A stretch of 64,000 nt of DNA from Warburgia ugandensis (GCA_035236585.1 CP141126.1:70719414-70783413), one strand, 5' to 3'; shown: positions 49,740 to 62,967, counted from the stretch's first letter. Translations and numbers: made by a program. The notes: generated from the letters alone by a model not told the origin.

Positions 49740-51995
49740 CAACTTCCCCCTTTCATTCCCATGCCACACAACCAGAGGAGAACGGTCGTTTTTCCCTATG
49801 CATGCAGCAAAACCGAGTTGAAGGCTGCACGCACTAGAGGGCTTTGATTTCCCATCTCTGGCTCTAATAAGGTAAGTTATACATTTTAACTCGTCATTTA
49901 TGATGTTTTCCAACTTTCCCCTCATAGATTTAGACTAGATCGGATCAAAATGGCTCTTGGATGGCCTACGGATTCAAAACCGTGGAGCATGGTTAGACCT
50001 ATATTAAAGACACCTCAAATGAGAAATCTAAGCCGTTCATTGTGATCTTCGGACCCAAAAACCCTAAGAACGGTGAAAACAGATAAAAAATCAGAGCTTC
50101 TGGGGCTCTGATCAAGCCAAAACAAGGTGGACAGCTTGGGTTCATCGTCCCCAATGGACAGTGCACCCAAGACACCCACCGGGACACACATACGAGGATG
50201 CGCGATACAGGTACTCCGTCGCACACACGTGCAGCACACATGCGAGTGGGACGCTCACGGGCGTTGTCCCGGATGACCTGAACGCGTGAGCTTGCTGGAT
50301 GCTCAGTGCGCTGGTGTAAGCCAGTGCAAACCTCACCGCCCGTGTAAGTCGGTGCACGCGTACTTACCCCTATAAATTAATATATTAATTTATGAAGTCT
50401 TTTTACAAAAAACTTGATTTTGGGAGCTACAGAGGTCCAAATCATGAGCGAAAACATCCGTTGCGACCGTATTGACGACGCAAACCTAGATTTAGCTTGA
50501 GAACTTATATTTAACTATTTTTATATTAGTTAAATTATAAAATATTAATTAATAACTTAGAACCGACTGATTAAAAGGTGATCAGGCCTCAAGACTTGAA
50601 CAATGAGATAAAGTATGATAATAAATAAGGGTTCTAAGGGGCATATTAGTGTGACTAGTCTAGAAATTGATCTAGACCATTGGTCTGAACTAGATCTTGG
50701 GAGATTATTGATCTAAGGTTGATCTGACCATCAGATTAAGGTATAAACGTTAGATACGTACAAAAATGAATAGATGGACATGAGATGAGACTAAATTAAG
50801 AACTAAATCATAATTAGAGATCTTAGAGGATGATCCAATGGTTGGATTATCATAGATTCCATTATAATATAATAAATAACATGAAATAGTATTGTGGTAC
50901 TGGCAGGTACATTTGAATGTACAAGCTATGAAGATTATATGCTTGAGTTGGGTGATCTCACATTGAGGTAGGTGACGACATTTAATGTTTTGTTTTGATT
51001 TTAAAACCTTGTATTATCATGGCATCATGATTGATTGTGATTAAATTGCACTTATTATTAATCAATGATTTTGTAAGATTTAGAGTTTTATGTTATGATC
51101 GCTATTTGATTTCAATCATGTATTGAATCGATTATGACCAATTGTTTCATGAGATTTAGATTATCTACTTATGCACAATTAGAAAATTATCTTTCCTTAT
51201 TGCATCACTGAAATTGATGAGTTTTCATGAGAAAGGAAAGTGGAGGCTTGGTGGCTGGTCCTTTTAGAGGTTAACCTCGGGATGAGGGGCGTGCCTTGGG
51301 GATTGCAAGCGACGAGTGATCCTAGTTTTCGACATATGTCATTTTGTGTTTTGAGTTTTATGACAGGTGCTCTCACCCGGTGGATGTCAGGCTAGGAGGG
51401 AGAGGCTCGGCCACCCACCCTCCGAGATTTGTGGTGTAATGTGATATGATTGTGACATGGTAGACACCTGCTTGTAGATGGCTTTTGGTAGGGGTTGGTA
51501 ACATGGATAGTCCACACTACCAGTCCGGGCCTTTTCATGGGGATGGACGTTAAGTCTCCCGTTATAGTGTCAATGGGGAGCAGCGATGGTTGAGACCCTG
51601 GAGGGTTGCCACTACGGCATGACGATCCATACTCTTATTATGTGTGCTTGCATGATGAGCATGGAGATGTGATGGTATGCCTAGGTGTGACGACACTCAG
51701 AAGTTTGATATGAGTACTCATGATCTGTGATATGAGTGTATGGGACACTCGTGGGACCCATGTACCTTAGGGTGTCTTGTTATTATTGAATGCTCATTTA
51801 CATGAGATTGTATCATGTTTTAAATTCGTGAGATGCATGTTTTATCGTATATGATGCTTTGAGATTTTATTATCATTGCTTAAAATAATTATATTCTTGT
51901 AGAAAATTGCTTTACTCATTGTATTAATGTGATTATTCGATTTTGTTCCATTGATATACATTAAATGTCTATGTACCCACCAAGCATTGCTTGCT

Positions 51996-52025
51996 GAGGC
52001 ATTGCGTTATTGTTGCAATGCCTCA
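51996..52025. repeat. Perfect 10-bp inverted pair conserved in Tekay-like LTRs
   Basis: GAGGCATTGC (51996-52005) and GCAATGCCTC (52016-52025) can form a hairpin with a 10-base loop. The same pair stands at 14781-14810 in the Tekay-like 3' LTR and, with one change in the second arm, at 22132-22158 in its 5' LTR. The position near the LTR end suggests an RNA structure in R/U5, but that is inference. Confidence 0.6.
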
Positions 52026-52388
52026 AATATTAAAGAAAGATAGAACATATGAGGAGTTAGAAGAACAGTGATCGAGAAGTCTCATTTAGAGGTATGTTCT
52101 AATTTCACATGGACTGTGAATGTATATATATGTTATTGGACTTGATTATACTATTATGGGAATGTGGTTGATGACTAGATGATCCTAGAATAGTAAATCT
52201 ATTTTAAACAAGTTTACTTGGGAAAAAAATATATCTTTTTTTGCATCAATGGTTGACCTCGGCATTTTTCTAAAAAATGAAATTTGATTAAAATTGTTTT
52301 TTGCTGTTTTAGTTTTTATAAAATTGGGACCGCACCTTTTGAAAAGTTTTAATTAAAAGTGTTGAAAAACCTAGGTCATCACAATTTC

Positions 52389-52527
52389 GCACTTTTGTAG
52401 GATTATGGTACAATTGAGAAAAATGGGTATTTTTACAATAAAAAAACCCTAAAAAAGGAAAGACTATTGTCAAAGTAATGTCACCAGCTCACATACCAAC
52501 TATGGAGTTAAAAAGTCAAAGTATAAA
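52389..52527 (+). repeat. 3' LTR of element X, second piece
   Basis: A short continuation of X's LTR between two solo LTR insertions. No gene. Confidence 0.45.
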
Positions 52528-52532
52528 ATGGG

Positions 52533-55074
52533 TGTCATTATCATCTGCATTATTGTTAGGAATCCCATGCAACACGTCAAACCTCTTTCGCACTATAACC
52601 CCAGCTATCCCCCACCTTTGGAAGCCTTTGGGTAATTCTTAAATCATGTACAATAAAATGTAAGTGCATTTGATATTCTAAATTGAACTGCTTAGAACAA
52701 AAAGGAAACTTCAGCACTTTAGAAAGATTTGAACTAATCAATAAAACTTAAGGAAAATACTAAATTAGAAACTTACCTAACCTAAAACTTACTAAAAAGG
52801 AAACTTTCTAAACCTAAACTAAGATGCAAAGTAATGAAGAGCTTCTACTAAAACCAAATTAAACAACTAAACTAAACAAAAATCTAAAAGGAATGGGATT
52901 TAGAACCATGCCCATGATTCTTGGACTATGTGCATGATTTTGGGCCCTAAAGATGGTGATCTTTAGTGCACCTAGAGGAAGTTACTTTGCAAAATAACTA
53001 TGGGATCTAAAATACAACATGAAAATCTAAATGGGTACTTAAGGATTTAGCAAAATAAAATGTTTTGATGGCTAGAATTGAAACACAAATTTAAGGAAAA
53101 ACTAATTTACTGATTTTGGTACTTAAGAACAATGAATAAATATTGCATTAGAAAACTATTGAAACCATAACTTTTATGCATGTAAATAACCTAGATCTCA
53201 AGTACTTTGATGAAATAAAAATTCCATAATAACAATTTCCAAAAAAAATTATTGAATCATATCCAATTTACATCAAAATTATGTGCATAAAACTATCTAC
53301 AAAATATGAAAATTGTAGATTTTTCTAAAGCCTAAAATCCTATCTAAACAACATCAAAATTCCAATATAGTGGTCACGCTTTAAAGTATAATGAATGTAA
53401 AGAAAACCCAAAAAATAATTTGAGAGAAAAGAAAGCTAAGTGCGTGCTAGCTAAGGAAAAACTACCCAAAACTAAAGAAAAATAGGATAGAAAACATGGA
53501 ATTCAAGTGGGGAAATCAAGGATTTATGCTAGCTGTTCTCTTGACTGTCACGCCAGAGATGAGTTAACTTAAATCTTGAGGTAATATCAAAGAAAACAAG
53601 TGGAATTGAGGTAAAGAAGAAAGGAGAAAGATGGAATGAAAGGTGCAAAACTAGAAAGCAAAACAATGGAAACAAAGTAATGAAAACTAAACCAAGCAAG
53701 CAAACTACTACTAACCTAAATTGGACTGCAAATAACCAAAACAATAACTAGAAATCTAAAGGGAGAAAAGCATATTAGAAATCCCAAAGTTCAGCCTCAA
53801 ATAACACTAAAGGAGAGCTTGATTTCAAAGGGGTGTCACCCACCTACTTAGAAATTTCGTATGGACTATAGGGCTATATATAGATGAGTGGTTTCTTCAC
53901 TTAAGAAGGTGTGAAAACATGAGAAAAGTGAGCCTGCGATTAGGGTATTGAATGAAGAAATTTATAAGGAGGAAATTTATGTAGGAATGAAGTCATTAAA
54001 GATGACATACGAGAGACAAATAAATATGAGCTGGCTGGTTTCTAAATTAGAAAGGGGTATAGGCATCTTTTTCCTAGAAGGAAATTGGATCTCCTTCCCT
54101 TCTAATTTTATGATGTTTGGTTGATGAAAATTCAAGGAATTAGGTAAGAAATAAGGTTAGGAAATATTTGGAAAGATCTATGGTTTTGAAGTTAATTGAA
54201 TTGAAGTAGATCTAAGGTTTCCTATTTAAGAAACCACTTGATCACCAATTAGGAAAGGGGGCATCATACTTTTGGATGGTTGCTCCCTTCTTCACTTAAA
54301 AATGTGGAACACTAGTACGATGGGTGGATTAGGGTTAGGAAATAGATTAGGAATGTGGGTTTTTCTCTCTTAATGGGTCCCATAATGCATGATGATCTTA
54401 ACTTTTACATTAATCTCACAAAATCCCTTAAAAATCACACTTTTAACATAAGAAAGTTGTTTGAATTGATGCTCCAATTGTGTGACTCCATGCGAAACTC
54501 CTCCTTGGCTTGATGGATCATTCCTTGGTGGCTTAGGTGGCTTCAAGGCTTGAGTAACTCATATGGCTTGTCACCCTTTTTCATGGCTTCATTAGCTAAG
54601 GTGGCTTGAATGGTTCCAATGCAAAGGTGGAGAAAATACATGGCTTGGGCTTGGGTCCATTTTTAGTTACCTTTTACTTCTCCAATTATCTTCTAGCCTA
54701 ATCTAGGATAGTCTTGAACCTTGATTTCACCTTGGATTGATGACACTTAGGCTATGGCTTGCTTAGATTTCTTGGTTAGACTAGGAAACATCATGAATGG
54801 CTTCAATCTCCATCTTGATCAATCTCAACCTTTGGATTACCTTCTCAACACCTAAAAAAAGAAGAAAAACCCTAATTAGTTCCTAGAAAATTATAATAAT
54901 TCACATATTTACTTTGGATTAGCTCATTAACAGGAAAAATATTAGTCATTTGAATTATTAAGTCAAGAATGCATGTGTTAGAAAATTTTAGCTAAAAACC
55001 CTAATTTAACACTATAAGTTGTAGTACATGGACAACTGATTGGGTACTTGTTACGCAAAATTGAGCACTTATCA
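52533..55074 (-). repeat. Solo LTR of another Athila-related family
   Basis: Minus strand TGATAAGTGCTCAATTTTG...GATAATGACA, 2542 bp. Target duplications are ATGGG (52528-52532) and ATGAG (55075-55079), one G-to-A apart. The start resembles element I's LTR start, but the rest differs, so it is a separate family. A minus-strand TATA-like site CTATATATAGCCC covers 53871-53882. The frame 53529-53744 is not a recognisable protein. Confidence 0.7.
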
Positions 55075-55079
55075 ATGAG

Positions 55080-55808
55080 AAATAAGGGGGAGATTTATAG
55101 TGGATAAGAAAATCTCTACAAAATCTAAACCACCCACTCTAATGCATGAGGATCTGATTGATGAGAAGAAAGGAGCTACAAATTGGATGCTTTAAGATAA
55201 GGAGAATTTCAAGCAATCTCAAAAACTTGAGCTAGGTTGAAAGATGACACAAAAGTGAGGAATGAAACAAAGAAAGAGCTATGCAACTTTAGCCACTATC
55301 CCACTTTTCCATGCAAAGATTTCAAAGCATTTACAAGGACAAGAAGTGAGAGTCATCCTTTTATGATAGAAATACATGTGATTCGTAATGCATGCCAACA
55401 CAAAATATATATCTTATCATCTCCACCATCCAAGGAAAAATGGACCTCTTCCAACCCTTCATCCATGTAGGCTAAGGATTCCTTCTTATATTTTTCCTTC
55501 CACTCTTATCCTTCCTTCCTTTCTCTTTCTTAGTTATTCCATCTTCCCACTCTATCTTTATCTACATTACAAGTCCAAATCCCCTTCTAATCCAATGTAG
55601 ATACCTTCCTACCATGAGTTACATGCCCTCCTTTCCAGTCTTCTATGTTTTCCTCCATACTTTCCTTTCATCTCAACCATCCCTTATATCCCTTCTCCAA
55701 TGATCTCAACCCTTCACCTCATATGGATCCCACATCAAAAACCCATAAAAGGAGTTGAGGGAAGAGGAGAACCATCTCATGCTATCCTTAGGTAAGGGTT
55801 TGGTGATC
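55080..55808 (+). repeat. 3' LTR of element X, third piece
   Basis: It joins 52527 on removal of the solo LTR. It contains pyrimidine-rich U3 sequence (55480-55690) and a TATA-like CCCATAAAAGG at 55741-55751. Frames 55237-55470 and 55388-55600 are background. Confidence 0.5.
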
Positions 55809-55813
55809 CTAAT

Positions 55814-57028
55814 TGTTGATTGTTTTTGCAAGTGCATGGGAAATTGTAGTACAGTTTATGCAAATATGGGTAGATCCCACAGGGACTCCACTTAATGAAA
55901 ATATAGTTTAAATAAAATTTAGTTATCCACTAATTGAAAGAAATAACAAAAAATAAATAATAGTGAACTCAAAATTCAAGCCTATTGTATGAATCAAAAG
56001 TATAAAAAAATTAAATTAAAAACATAAAAAAATTAAATGAAATAACAATTAATATCTACTTCCCTAGCTTCATCATAGAAAATTTCTTGAAATCTAGTCT
56101 CATCAAAGTTGATTAGATTTTATCAATCTCTCAATTAAACCTCTGATTAAGGATTAAATGGTTAGATTATGCATATCTTTCAAAAATTTGATGATCTGGT
56201 CTAAGGAAAGGATTTAAGATTTGTGTAGCTTAGATTTTTTTTTAAGATCACCCACGTAGGCATTTTTATCCTTGATATCTTCTATCTAATGAATTAAAAT
56301 TTAGAGATTTTTGTCAAGCATTGAAGCAGGAACCGATGTGCAACATACCCTTATTGACTAATCTATGCGCACACTGTTCTTCTTCTTCAACCTTTCTTTT
56401 TCTTTGAATTTTAAATTTTCTTCACTCCATCTGTGAGCTGGTATTTATAGATGATGGGAAATTGGTTTATGCTCAAATTTTATTAATTTCTTTCTTCATT
56501 CTCTTTCCTTTTCTCCAAAGAATTCTAAATCAACTGAATTTCCTAATTTTAACTTAATTTCTTGTTTGGAAACTATTTCCTCTCTCTTCATCCTTTTCAC
56601 TTTCCATCATTAAACATCAAATCTCTTAGCATTCTCAATTCTCTGGGGCTCATGGTTTGGAATTGATGCCTGAGGTTGAATTGGAGTCCTTGCTTCTTGA
56701 TTTTGATCTAAATAATCTAGATTAACCTAAGATGTCCATTTTAATCTAAGCTTGATAGGAGATCTAGGATGTTAGCCTCCTTGATCTAACTACATGGATC
56801 TTGATCTACCACCTACAAAACAAAGATTATAACCTAATTAGTATTGTACAACATTTGATTTTACACATGCTTACCTCGGATTATCATCAAACCTTGAAAA
56901 TTTACCAAATTACCATTAGATTGTAAAAATTTCAAATGATATATTTTTCATATAAATTTCTAAATAATATCTGAAAAATATATCAAATGTCAAATGAGGG
57001 CAATTTATACAATAATGGACTTTTAACA
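55814..57028 (-). repeat. 3' LTR of element IV
   Basis: 1215 bp; minus strand TGTTAAAAGTCC...CAATCAACA. It lacks about 0.7 kb present in the 5' LTR. Confidence 0.9.
56441..56450 (-). promoter_or_regulatory. TATA box in 3' LTR of element IV (candidate)
   Basis: Minus strand CTATAAATAC, kept at the matching place in the 5' LTR (63217-63226), with conserved flanks. Confidence 0.6.
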
Positions 57029-58740
57029 CACCTCTAACTAGTATTTTTCTAGTGTTGAACAAAACATGCGAAAAACCAAATTATAAAATTTATACAAATT
57101 ACAACTTTTATAGGTACTCATGATTGCATTTAGCATATGCAACAAGCACTTAAACCCCAAGATTACCCCTAGTAGACGAGTTAAGCCTCATGAGGGTTTA
57201 CAGTGAATTTACCATAAAAATTTAAGAAGGGTAGTACCTAAATTTATCTTTGAGAATTTTCTTTATTCTATACTCAAATTACCACTTTAGCATGTTAACA
57301 AAATTGAATGAAAAATTCAAAATCATACTCCTATGCTAAATATATTTCATTTAGGCTCAGATCTCAAAGTGTAATGTGCGTACACTTTACATATACAATA
57401 ATCTTTATCTTTAAGTATACTTCTAACTTTTGAACTCCATCTGTAATATGTTTGACCTCAGTCCTCACTATAGACATACACTCATAAATAACACTCTTAG
57501 AGAAAAGGTTGAAATTATCTCTCTCTTTTAAATATGTGAGTATAGTCAATAAAAACAAATTTATCTCACATATATTCATGAAAGAATGGGAGTTACTAAT
57601 GAATTTGGTTTTGATCCCTTTAGAAAAGGATAAGATGCCATTACTTTAAACGTTTATACATATTAATCTTTAAATCATATCCATTCATATCCTTATCAAG
57701 ACTATATTAATTCTAAAATTAATAGGTCTTCAACTAACAAACGTAGGCTTAGGACAAGGTGCAAAAGAAAGCGTGTAAAGGGTATTCAATTTTTTTTAAA
57801 AATAAGTAGAGGTCTTCTACTAAAGTTGAAAATTCTTCTTTACTCTATTTTCTTGAAGTGAATATTTCTTCATATTTTCTTTCTTTCTTCTTCTCTTCCT
57901 CTTTTTTCCTTTTTTAGCACTTTGGTTTCTCTTTGAAGAACATTATTTTTTCTTGATATTCACTTTCTACTTTAATTGCAACTAAAAAGTATTTATTCAT
58001 TCATCTCTAACTTATTTGTTGAAGAAAATAGGTAATGGATATATTATACTGGGTTAACATGGGTAAAGGTTAATTTGGGATAGAAAAGAAAAGGCTTATA
58101 TAAAATGCTCAAGTTGGCTAACTATTGATAAAAATGTAATGGGTAGGCTTTATGTCTATAGGTTAGTAATAATGATGTCCTAAGTCATTTTCTAGGTTTC
58201 ATATAATCTATCAGATTCAATAAAGTTCCATAATTTTAAAGATAATACTCTAATAATTCAGGTAATTGATCAAATTTAGATTAAAAACACTAAAGAAAAT
58301 TGGAAATGTTTATAACCTTTCAAAAAGAATGAGTAGCTCTAAAACTCACTTAGGTTATAGGTCTCCACTAATTTTCTTTAAGATCTCTTAGTTATAAGTA
58401 CTTAATAATCTAGACTATGTATATGTAACTGTGTGGACAAATGTGATCTAAGACTTTGGTTTCATGGAATACCTTCGAAAATGAGTAAAGTTATGAATAA
58501 TCATAAGTTAAAGATGAAAATTAATGTTAGACTTAAAAAAAATCCAAGTATCATCATTGTATAGGAACTAACCTACAAACTCAAAAAGATTTTCAAAATA
58601 GCTCATTTTTTTCACTTTTCAAACATTTTTAATATTTTAAAAAGTTCTCATCAATTTTTTTTTAAATAACAAAAACCACTACAAAAGGACCAAAATTCAC
58701 CAAAATTCTACACCCCCTGCCTAAGTGAACCATTGTCCTC
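57029..58740 (-). other. Element IV 3' spacer
   Basis: Non-coding. Matches the spacers of II' and III: GGAGACCTATAACC at 58345-58358, purine-rich tract (element strand, 57840-57970), GAAGACCTCTACTT at 57807-57820, and the post-pol block with CATTGAGGACAATGG and AGGGGGTGTAGAATTT at 58705-58745. Confidence 0.7.
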
Positions 58741-58899
58741 AATGTTTCTAAAAAATAGGAAGATGATAGTGCATTGAGAAAGAAAGAAATTGGAGATGTA
58801 GAAAAGGAAAGTTCTAAAAAATAATGACACATAATTGAAACAAATAAAATTTTTATAGGTTTCAAAACTTCCTTGAGTCTCATACGAAATGGGCCATTA

Positions 58900-60830
58900 G
58901 GCCTCTAAAAAGGGAGTGGTGTAAAAATTTATCTTACAAATTTGAATTTTTCATTTTAACACTTGCCAAGGTATCAAATATATCTCCAAGCTACTTATCA
59001 TAATCAGAGACAAACTGAGGAGCTTTATGTAGCTTTTGTGGAAATGGAGCAGGACTATGGTATGGCTTGGTGGATGGGATGTTTTCCTTTTTATTAAATT
59101 TATCTTTTTTCTTAACAAATTTCATTACCATTTCAGCCTTTTAAGGACTTGATTTCTCAATTATTTTACTCCTATAAAGAATGGTAATTACCTTCATTTG
59201 TTTCATGTTTGTAATTGAAGAATTGGTCTCACCTACCATATGCATATCATCAAGGTTTACATTTGGTGGGTCAGAAAATGTCATTTTTCAAGGGTCTGTA
59301 GCATTTGAGATATCATGTCATTTAATTCAACCATGGATTATGTGTTCTCTTTTAATTGGGTTTCAAATTGAGCAATTTTCTTCTCCTATTTTTTCATGAA
59401 TTGATGAAAATTATCCTCCACTTGTAGCTTAGGTGGGGTTATAAGGTTGAAGAGTAAGTGGTCCTTGTGGTGGTTGGTTAGGGTGGTATTGGGACTTATG
59501 TGAGACATTAGCATTATATATATTTCTCCAATTGAAAGTAGGATGATTACTCCAATTGGAATTATGTCTCTGAAGATGGGGAAAAAGGTTTCTCATAAGA
59601 ATATGCCTGTTCATGAAGCGCATCCTAAAATGTAGGAACTATGGGACAGTCCTAAGTAGGGTGTGTATTACTTTCACAAATATCACACACTTGTTCAACC
59701 TTCTAGAAGGTAGTGATCCTTATTTCCATGGCCTCTATTTTTTTAGATAGGGATATTATATTTTTATTCATATTATCTTTTTTAAACATGGCATAAATGC
59801 TTCCCCTAGTGGATTTGGTGGTGGACTTGGGCATATCTAGATGTCCAACTCTTTCTGAGTTAGCCCAGGCTTGTGCATTCTCTACCATCCATTCCAAATA
59901 CTCTTATGCCTCTTCAGGTTGTTTATTTAAAAAGTTGACATTACACATCATTTCAACAAACTGATGCATATCAAAATTAAGTCCTTCATAAAAGAAGCTA
60001 ATGATATTCCAAGGTTCATATCCATGATAGGGACAAGTCAAAAATAATTCCTTGAATCTTTCCCAACATTAGTAGAAAGTTTCTTTATCCATCTAGATTA
60101 AATTCATTATATTTCAATGGAGAGTATTTGTCTTATGTATATGAAAGGAATTTTTCAAGAACTTCTCATTCATTTCTTGTCATTTCTTATAAAACCTGTT
60201 CGCAGTGAATGAAACCACATCTTTGCTTTTTCTTTTAAATAAAAAGGAAAAAGTTTGAGTCTTACTGTATCAAATTTAATGTTTTGTATATGTTGGGTCA
60301 TGCACACTTCATCAAATTCTTTTAAATGAAAATAAGGACTGTCTTTAACAAACCCATAACATTTGGGAAGTAATTGAATTGCTCCAATCTTTAATTCAAT
60401 CATATACCAAAATTTTGAGGTAAAATTATACATGAAGGTTTGCTGGTATAATTAAGACGTAAATAGTCTCTTAATGTTCTCCTATGAGGATTTTAACAAT
60501 GCAAATGATCCTCATGTGCTCTGTTTTTATCCTATTCCTTGTTATAATTCCTTCTCCTATTTTTAGGAGGTGGAAAATGATTCCTCCATGAATGTATGTT
60601 ATCATTAAATAGAGGTGGAGGATCATCAACATCAAAGAGAAGATTATTCATCCATGAGGAAACATCATTGTTATCACTAACGAGAGGTGGTTCATCATCA
60701 CTAAAGAGGGGACTGTTCCTCCATAGGGAAATATCATGTCTATTATTATTGGGGTATAGTTTATCCCTTTGATCGATGTTTAGATTATTCATTGAATGCA
60801 ACTAATCATTTTTTATTAAGAAAACTAAAC
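58900..60830 (-). pseudogene. Element IV gag remnant
   Basis: Minus strand. The N-terminal part is open at 60532-60801 and has a threefold repeat. The Gag core is open at 60170-60433: 'IGAIQLLPKCYGFVKDSPYF' and 'LKLFPFYLKEKAKMWFHSL'. Later pieces are 59703-59897 ('NAQAWANSERVGHLDMPKST') and 59429-59623 with 'RHNSNWSNHPTFNWRN'. The C-terminal 'PAPFPQKLHKAPQFVSDYD' lies near 58990-59060, where coding stops and the spacer begins. Stops separate the pieces. It aligns with gag of III. Confidence 0.83.
60590..60770 (-). repeat. Threefold ~66-bp repeat in the gag N-terminus of element IV
   Basis: The translated units read 'SLWRNSPLFSDDEPPLVSDN', 'SSWMNNLLFDVDDPPPLFND' and 'HSWRNHFPPPKN'. All share (S/H)W followed by an acidic, Pro-rich stretch. 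Tandem duplication within the gag start is the simplest reading. Confidence 0.7.
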
Positions 60831-61927
60831 TTAATGATGCAACCTAATGTCTAAAATGATGTACAAACAAAGGACACAATCAAACAATCCTTATGGTTAA
60901 CAAGTTGAAATGTCTCAATTTTTTTGAATTTGTTTGAGGGAGAGGCTTTTAGATTAACCTAATCTAATGCTCCTCCTCTCTTTTAGACTTGTTCCACCAC
61001 TCACCAGTTAGATCCTAACCCAATGAATCACTTTACACCCTCCTAAGCTAGCTGTAGGCAATCTGAGTTATAGAAATGTCCTGCCAGAGGTAGTCTAAGT
61101 ATTAATGCAGTTAGTTAGACAGGGGCAATTGGAGCAACAATGGGTCACCTCCATCCAAGAGGGTTCTATGAGCATGTGATGGCCTCTATAGGCTGCTTTT
61201 AATTGATTTTAAATTAATTTGAAAAGTTGGGTTATGTGCTTATGGTGATTATCCTAGGTGGGCTAAGACGTGTTGATGAAATCCAACCTTGATCTTATGA
61301 TATCGGGAGCACATATTAATTATTATTTTTTTATAATTTATGAAAGTTTGATCAACATATAAATCACCTTAACCTAATAAACGTGCCCTAAAATGTAATT
61401 AAAAATAATAAATTAATGCAAACGCTAAAATGCAACGTCATCAAGTATGCTATCTATATGCAATTATACAATCAAACAATGCAAAAATTATTCTAATAAT
61501 GCAAATCCTAATCTAGGAATTTTAAGGAGTTAGGATTGCTCACAGTGGGGTCCTAGATAAGATCTTCTCATACAAGGGTGGGACCATTTACATTCCACCT
61601 CAACTTCTAAGTCATGATGGTCCACCCTTGACTTGTATTATTACAACCCTTTTAAATGAATTGAGATTAAAAAAAATAAATGCATCCTCACTACAATTTA
61701 CTCAGCATAAAAATTTGGCTATCCTAATTGAGTTCCTCCTTGAATTCCTCTTTTTCCAATTTCTTGCAAAATAAAAATGGTAATGCGTACCAAATTTAGG
61801 AAATAGAGTGATTATGCACTAAGAAAAATTGAAAAATGCACCTAAAAAGGCATAAAATGATAAAATAATACAACTCCTATTTTTTTTTTCTAATTTTTAT
61901 TAAAATTTATGAAAACTCTATTGCAGG
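60831..61927 (-). other. Element IV 5' leader
   Basis: Non-coding. It contains the blocks shared with II' and III (60900-61190; 61245-61320; 61530-61760). Confidence 0.7.
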
Positions 61928-61944
61928 TTCTCAATAATGGCACA
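61928..61944 (-). promoter_or_regulatory. Primer-binding site of element IV (degenerate tRNA-Asp type)
   Basis: Minus strand TGTGCCATTATTGAGAA, seven bases inside the LTR. It can be aligned with TGGCGCCGTTGCCGGGGA with one gap and mostly C-to-T/G-to-A changes. Confidence 0.65.
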
Positions 61945-62967
61945 AAAAACTTGTTGATTAATTTTTTGCAAGTGCACAGGCTATTGTAATACAACTTATG
62001 CAAGTACGAGTTGATCCCATGAGACTTAATGAAAATGGAGTTTAAATAAAATTTAATTACCCACTAATTAGAAGAAATAACAAATTACATTAATCAAAAG
62101 TAGAAAATGTTTGAACTAAAAAGATAGAAAAGTACATAAAAATAGAGAACTAAAATCTACTCCCTATCTTGATCATGGATTTTTTTTCCAAATCTAGTCT
62201 CATCAAAGTTGATGGGCCTTTATCAATGTCTTACTCATATCTCTGATTAAGGATTCAATGGTTGGATTATGTAGATCTTTTAAAAATATAATGATCTAGT
62301 TTGAGGAAAAAATTTGAGATTTGTGTGTCTTAAATTGATTTTGTTATTTTTTTTTTAAGATTGCCCATAACATTCTCTAATGTGCCAAGCATCAAATCCT
62401 CTTCATTGATTTCCTTAATTTTTTCAAATTAAAGTACCAGAGCAACACCTCTTCCTTTGTCTGCAAGTGAGAGAGTGTTACTAGAAAAGCAGTGGATAAT
62501 TGAGATAGTCATATCTACACACTTGTGACACTAGCTAAGCAGTTATCTTATCCCTGCTCACAAGCCACGGCTAATCTAGTCTTTATTTACAATCCATGAA
62601 CAATCAAAATCCATGTTGATTTTAGTAAATTTTGGCTACTAATTTCTTCCACTTTCTCATAGAACTTTTCAATGAAACTTAATACCTATAACAATTTGAT
62701 ATCAATATATTCAATTGTATGATTATATTTCAAATCAAGATTACATAAATCAAGATATTCAATAAAAAGCATAGACTGTTCACCAACGTGAACAACAATA
62801 CCTTTCAAGACTATTTAATAAAATTTAACAAATTCGACCATTAAATTTCAAAAAGGAATTACATGAAACTCTTTCTAACTCCAATGAAAATATAATCAAA
62901 AGTTTAGATCATTCAAAAAAGTCATCCACTAAGCAAACTAAAAGTGCAAAACTTTAAGTAACTCATT

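Larger units (their letters stand above)
49401..52383 (+). repeat. Solo Tekay-like LTR with perfect target duplication
   Basis: TGTAATAACC...GGTCATCACA, 2983 bp, flanked on both sides by ATTTC (49396-49400 and 52384-52388). It shares with the LTRs of the Tekay-like element the 'GGGGA.GGACGTTAAG' / 'GGGGAGCAGCGATGGTT' block (51538-51592) and the GAGGCATTGC...GCAATGCCTC inverted pair (51996-52025). No primer site or internal DNA is attached, so it arose by LTR-LTR recombination. The GC-rich 50130-50360 region gives long shadow frames (49999-50357) that are not genes. Confidence 0.93.

Noticed and set aside
49999..50357. Overlapping Cys/Val-rich minus-strand frames in a GC-rich patch
   Set aside because: They lie inside the solo LTR with target duplications; three overlapping frames in one patch reflect few A/T stops.
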